This document shows, in pieces, positions 59,752 to 64,000 of a DNA stretch of 64,000 nt (position 1 is the stretch's first letter; each line of letters starts with the position of its first letter). The DNA lies in contig JABYQQ010000003.1 in NCBI GenBank assembly GCA_022605405.1, positions 868,001 to 932,000 of the forward strand. Reading direction: 5' to 3'. The translations under genes and the position numbers were made by a program. The notes under the pieces were generated by a model, which made no database searches, was not told the DNA's origin, and worked only from the letters and a program-made list of their open reading frames with translations. The DNA comes from Earliella scabrosa. Taxonomy: Eukaryota; Basidiomycota; Agaricomycetes; Polyporales; Polyporaceae.

Positions 59752-60597
59752 ATGCGCAGCCCACTCATCGCCATGTCTCTCTTCGCCGCAGTCAGCCCGA
59801 CCATCGTTGCCGCGGCGCCCCAGTCTCCGAGGTTCAACAACGATGGGTTTGCGCAGCCCAGAAACACCGAGGTCAAGCTCCCTCAACGTTTCGCCGTTCC
59901 CCGCTCCGAGGATCCCCTGACCGGACTGGGCATCAACAATGCCGCTGTCTCCAGGCCCGTTGGAGCTGCGGCCCGTCCGGACAGGCTCGTCAAGACCGCT
60001 GCCTTCACTGGTGCTACACAGCCCTTGTCCGCCATCACTGAAGACAACACCCAGTTCCAGGGAGCCGCTTTGCAGGAAGATGCCACTCGTCGCCCTGCCG
60101 GTGAACGACCTGAGCGCCCAGTCAGAGTACCATACACGCCTAGCGAAGGAAACCCTGCTCGCGAGGCTGGCGTACCTTCTAGACCAGTCAAGGTCCCTGA
60201 CGCGCCGACGTATCCCGAACGGGAGCCCAGCACCGGGAGACCGCCCAGCAGCGGACCACGGCCCAACAACGGCGACACGGGGACTGGCACAGGCGAGACG
60301 GGCACGGGCACGGGCACGGACTCTGGCACAGACGACGGGTTGGACGGAGCCACCGGCGAGGCGGGTGACGCTATGAACGGTGTCACCGAGCCTGGTGACT
60401 CGAGCGACGACAACAGCTCTTCTGGGAACGAGAGCACGGCTCCCGCTGGAGACTCGGCAGGCGAGCAAGAGGGGGCTGGGGAGACGGGCGGCGACGCAAC
60501 GGGCGCTGGAGAAGCCGAGCAGACTAACGGCGACGACAACGAGGACTCCGGAAACACGGACGCGTCGGACATGACGGAAGCCCTCCCGCCCGTCTGA
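59752..60597 (+). CDS. Secreted Gly/Thr/Asp-rich protein
   Basis: A single exon of 281 residues. The signal peptide is MRSPLIAMSLFAAVSPTIVA. Residues 30-110 are of mixed composition (VKLPQRFAVPRSEDPLTG, DNTQFQGAALQEDATR). From about residue 150 the sequence is low-complexity and acidic, with GTGTG-type runs followed by Glu/Asp/Asn/Gly, and no cysteines. It is probably disordered and could be a cell-wall-associated or released protein. I do not recognise a family. The long antisense frame over this gene is a shadow. Confidence 0.7.
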   Translation: MRSPLIAMSLFAAVSPTIVAAAPQSPRFNNDGFAQPRNTEVKLPQRFAVPRSEDPLTGLGINNAAVSRPVGAAARPDRLVKTAAFTGATQPLSAITEDNTQFQGAALQEDATRRPAGERPERPVRVPYTPSEGNPAREAGVPSRPVKVPDAPTYPEREPSTGRPPSSGPRPNNGDTGTGTGETGTGTGTDSGTDDGLDGATGEAGDAMNGVTEPGDSSDDNSSSGNESTAPAGDSAGEQEGAGETGGDATGAGEAEQTNGDDNEDSGNTDASDMTEALPPV

Positions 60598-61064
60598 AAG
60601 CGGTGAGTTGGCACGGATACACCGACAAGCGGTAACTGACGACACACTCACTGGAAGGGAGCACTCGGGACAGGCGCCGGACGTTGTGGCTCGTATATGG
60701 TCGATGTTGTGACCGGTTGCACTATGTACGGTCGCTGGCTCGGAACACTTGTATCAGAGAGTGGTGAAGCACATGGCGCATTGAATGATAGTTAGAACAT
60801 GAGACAGAGACGCCTGCGTGGCACAAACACAGGAAGTAGACGTAAGAAACCGTTACAGACGGCGCACCGGCGGTGCCGTCAGAGAGGGACGACCCCGGAC
60901 GATGATTGGCTTGAGGATACCGGCGAACGAGAGCAAGAACGAGTCCGAGCCGTCTGCCACAAACATTAGAGTCAACGATGACACATAAAGTCGTAATAGC
61001 ACACTTTAACGAAACACAGATTGTGATGCTACAGCCATGTCGAGAGTATAGTCGAGATAAATCG
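60598..61064. other. Intergenic between convergent genes
   Basis: 467 bp between two stop codons. No gene seen. Confidence 0.5.
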
Positions 61065-62616
61065 TTAAGCTTGGCCTTGAGCATCAGGCCCACCCGCTCC
61101 GGGAGCCTGCTGGCCATAATAACCTGCACCACGCGATCAATCAAACGTTCACGCTCTCTGTACTGCGATGTGGACGTACCTCCCCAATAATTCGAGTAAT
61201 AAGAACTAGGATCAGCGCCTGCCCATTGTCCTTGCGCAGCCTGACTAGCGGCAGCGTCAGCCGGACTTCCGGCACCTAGGCCCATGGCGGCGGTAGGTGC
61301 GACAGGGCTAGGCATGCCAGGTGCCGCGGCGCCAGGAGCCCCGGCAGCAGGAGCTTGGTTCGGGAACCCGCCGTAAGCACCGAAACCGTACTGGCCGTAC
61401 GTGTTCGGTTGGGGCATGCCGTACATGGGCTGTTCGACGACCCAGATAAGGAGGAGTCCAGACACAACGACGGCTGCTAAAAACTCACCACACCACCATA
61501 CGGCGCCGCCGCGGGCGTCGGGCTCAACGAACCCGAGCTGAGCGCGGCCCCAGCGTCCGCCCTGTCCTTGCCCCAGCTGCACTTGATCGGCCGACCGTGC
61601 ACCATCTGGCCCTGCAGCTGCACGATGGCCATCGCGGCATGCTCGTGCGTGTCGAGCTTGACGAACGCGAAGCCGCGGTCGGCCTGCATGCGGATCTCGG
61701 AGAGGTAGCCGATCGACTGGAAGAGCGGGATGAGGTCGGCCTGGGTCGCGTACGGGACGAGGTTGCCGACGTAGACGGTGGTGTTGTATGCCGGGGTCTG
61801 CTGCACGACGGACTCGTACGAGAGCGGGCCGCCCTGGAAGTTCATGGGGGCAGGCGCGCCGCCACCCATGCCGCCGCGAGGGGGCACACCCCCGGGGGGA
61901 GCACCCTGGGTCTTCTGGTTCGCCCAGTTGACGCGGATAGCGCGGGAACCGAGCCATTCGCCGTTCATGGTGGCAATGGCCTGCTCCGCGTCGGTCTTGT
62001 CTCGGAACGCGAGGAAGCCGTAACCGCGAGACTTGCCCGAGTTCATGTCCCACATAACGCGGGCATCGGAGAGGGTGCCGAACGCGCTGAACGCCTTCGC
62101 GAGTACATCGTCGTTGACTTCGGGGCTAAGGTCGCCGACGAAGACGTGGTAGTGGTTGCTCGTGTCTTCCTTGTTCTGCTGGCCCTGGTACGCCCAGTTG
62201 ACACGGATCTCGGTGTCGAAGATCTTGCGGCCGTTGAGAGTCTGGAGCGCCGTCTCCGCCGCGCGCATGTCCATGTACTCGACGAAACCATAGTTGAGGC
62301 CACCGTGCTGGTAGTTGCGGTCCGGGATGATCTTCACATGCTGGACCGGACCCGCAACGGCGAAGATCTCCGTGAGCATATACTCGGTCACACGGGGACT
62401 GAGGTTGCCAACGTAGAGGTGGGCCCTCCTCTGTCATAGCGGGGAAGCGTTGGTGGATGGCATAGGACGGAGGTGAAGGACGGAACGGAGGATTCAAATG
62501 GCCAAGGAGAAGGAGGTGATCGAGGGGAGGCGTAGGCAATTAGCAACAGCAGGAGGGCGATCAGTGAGTCTACTTACGGGTGCCTCAGCCGCTGACATTG
62601 GACTCATGGGGTTCAT
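61065..62616 (-). CDS. Pub1/TIA1-like RNA-binding protein with three RRMs
   Basis: This protein binds U-rich mRNA, affecting stability and stress-granule formation. Four exons (62616-62578, 62430-61489, 61429-61180, 61123-61065) join in phase to 429 residues. RRM1 has LYVGNLSPRV and LNYGFVEY. RRM2 has HVFVGDLSPEV and GYGFLAFRD. RRM3 has VYVGNLVPYA and GFAFVKLD. A Gly/Pro/Met linker lies between RRM2 and RRM3. The C-terminus is Gln/Gly/Ala/Tyr-rich and ends PGAGGPDAQGQA, a prion-like tail typical of these proteins. The last small exon was placed by phase and by the continued YYGQQ composition. The first ATG (62616) gives MNPMSPMSAAEAP. Confidence 0.92.
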
Positions 62617-63050
62617 GACGACAGACTGATAATGAAATCGTGAGTCCTAAAGTGACGGCCGATGGGTGCTGGATCGGGGCCAGGGAACGACGCGGTGATA
62701 GGCACAGCGGGAAAATTGACAGAGAACGGAGAAGGAGACAAGTCCGTGAGCGACAGAGGAGATATGAGACAGAGAGGAGAGAGAGGAGCAGAGAGAGGAG
62801 AGAGAGAGAAACGGAGAGGAAGAGAGACGAAACGGACAGACGAGAGAGCCTTTCAGGAGACAGTGGACCGTTGCAAAGATGCGCATCTCCCAAGCCGCCC
62901 GCGTCCCTCCCCTCGGATATCTCCGGCCACCCCGTAATCAGCTGCAGTCCGTGCCACTGCCAATCCCTGCCCTGCGCTCGCAAATCCCACACATGCACAC
63001 CTACACAGACACCGAGCGGGGAAAGCGACTGCATTAGACCGACACTAATA
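62617..63050. other. Upstream region of the Pub1-like gene
   Basis: 434 bp between the Pub1-like start and the prohibitin stop, both minus strand. It contains a strong purine tract on the plus strand. Confidence 0.55.
62770..62830 (+). repeat. GA-rich purine tract (polypyrimidine on the transcribed-sense minus strand)
   Basis: Nearly uninterrupted G and A over about 60 bases. Read in the direction of the Pub1-like gene this is a CT tract 150-215 bp before the ATG, a position where fungal promoters and 5' UTRs often carry pyrimidine runs. Confidence 0.7.
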
Positions 63051-64000
63051 CTACTTGCGAGGGAAGTTGGGCGGGGTGGGCACGTTCAGCAGCACGTTCC
63101 CCCCTCCGCTCGGGATGTAGGTTACATTCGGATTCGACACCAACGACTGCACGATCGCCTTGCTCGCCTCGATTTTCCGGAATGCGATGAACCCATCGCC
63201 GGCCTTGTCCAGTGCCCTCGAGATCGTCGCAGCAGCCTCCGCCTCGCCTTCCGCACGGATGACGGCAGCCTGACGTTCTTGCTCCGCCTGAAGCGACATC
63301 AGCTAAGGTTCACACTCCGGCAGCACCCTCAAACGCACCTTTTCGACAATGAATTTTGCCCGCTCGGCATCTAAATGGACGCTTCCGTCAATGGGACAAA
63401 CTCGGTATTCGTCAGACACACGTACCTTGCTGGGCGATCTGCTTCGCCTCCACAGCCTGCACGCGGTGCACAATACACATCAACTCGTGGTCGGCCAACC
63501 TCAAACCGGAGAGCGTACCTGAGTGAATTCCTGTACGTGATTCCACGATCAGCGACATACAAACATGACGAAATTCAACTGGGCACCAACCTTGCCGAAC
63601 GTGAGATGGGTGATAGACACATCTTCCAACATGATGTTGAACTCTCCTGCACGTTGAAGAAGGTCTTCACGGATGCGGGATGACACCTGTCCGCGCAGTC
63701 AAGCACTGGCCTTCGGGCACACACGGGATTAGACGCACCACTTCACGCTGCGTGATCAGCTCCGCTGCGTCAAACTGAGCAACAATGCTCTTCAGCACTT
63801 CGTTTCCAATCGAAGGCAACACCCTCTCGTCGTAGTCCAGACCGAGGCTCTTGTAGATTCGTGGGAGGTGCTCGATGTCCGGTCGTGAGAGCACACGGAG
63901 GGTAATGGATACCATTTGCAAGTCCTTGGATCCTGTCGTGGTGGAAATATTCTACACGGGTCCTGAGCACCTCAAGACTCTAGCAACGGGTTCGGGGCTC
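63051..64000 (-). CDS. PHB1: Prohibitin 1 (C-terminal part)
   Basis: Prohibitin 1 forms ring complexes with Phb2 in the mitochondrial inner membrane and stabilises membrane proteins. The 3' exons are visible from 63951 to the stop at 63051. An acceptor precedes 63951, and the remaining 5' exons lie beyond the window. Blocks in order are [83 protein letters not shown] and [19 protein letters not shown]. The C-terminus has [16 protein letters not shown]. The [12 protein letters not shown] form distinguishes Phb1 from Phb2. At least three short introns interrupt it. Confidence 0.93.

Noticed and set aside
59716..60651. 311-codon minus-strand frame
   Set aside because: It is antisense to the single-exon secreted-protein gene. 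Its low-complexity Arg/Ser/Val composition mirrors the sense Gly/Thr/Asp repeats.
61597..62439. 280-codon plus-strand frame
   Set aside because: It is an exact shadow of the RRM-coding exon of the Pub1-like gene, with no homology of its own.

Overview
The window is nuclear DNA of a filamentous basidiomycete, most likely a wood-decaying agaricomycete (a polypore-like fungus is my inference). The gene-rich layout, many GT-AG introns of about 48-70 nt and split genes point to a basidiomycete. So do a GH3 beta-glucosidase carrying a fungal cellulose-binding module and tandem F-box-like proteins. No rRNA, tRNA, CRISPR array or transposon was recognised. Exon-intron models were built by hand from splice signals, reading phase and family similarity. 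Coordinates run from start codon to stop codon, so UTRs are not included.

Layout. 0-7 kb: the 5' end of KAE1 (leaving the window on the left), divergent from LYS1; an unknown two-exon gene; and a first IES1 (INO80 subunit) gene. 7-14 kb: a gene-poor stretch, TIM8, an acyl-glycerophosphate acyltransferase and an Mtr-type amino acid permease. 14-25 kb: an F-box-like gene, a large alpha/beta hydrolase, a single-pass membrane protein and an erythromycin-esterase-family gene. 25-34 kb: a second IES1 gene, an MIT-domain protein and a Cdc11-type septin. 35-46 kb: MSH1, an Aco2-type mitochondrial aconitase/homocitrate dehydratase and a tandem pair of F-box-like genes. 46-54 kb: a secreted Gly/Asn repeat protein, ATG16, YPT7 and an Osh3-like oxysterol-binding-protein homologue. 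54-64 kb: the CBM1-GH3 beta-glucosidase, two divergent secreted proteins, a Pub1/TIA1-like RNA-binding protein, and prohibitin 1 (leaving on the right).

Themes. LYS1 and the Aco2-type enzyme both belong to the alpha-aminoadipate lysine pathway, and both have Gcn4/Cpc1-type TGACTC cores upstream. ATG16 and YPT7, both needed for autophagy, share a 266-bp divergent promoter. The window holds two full-length IES1 paralogues with matching intron positions. The oxysterol-binding homologue has a changed lipid-binding signature. I found no self-contained novel system. The best leads are the IES1 duplication, the altered ORP signature and the GGNAY-repeat secreted protein.
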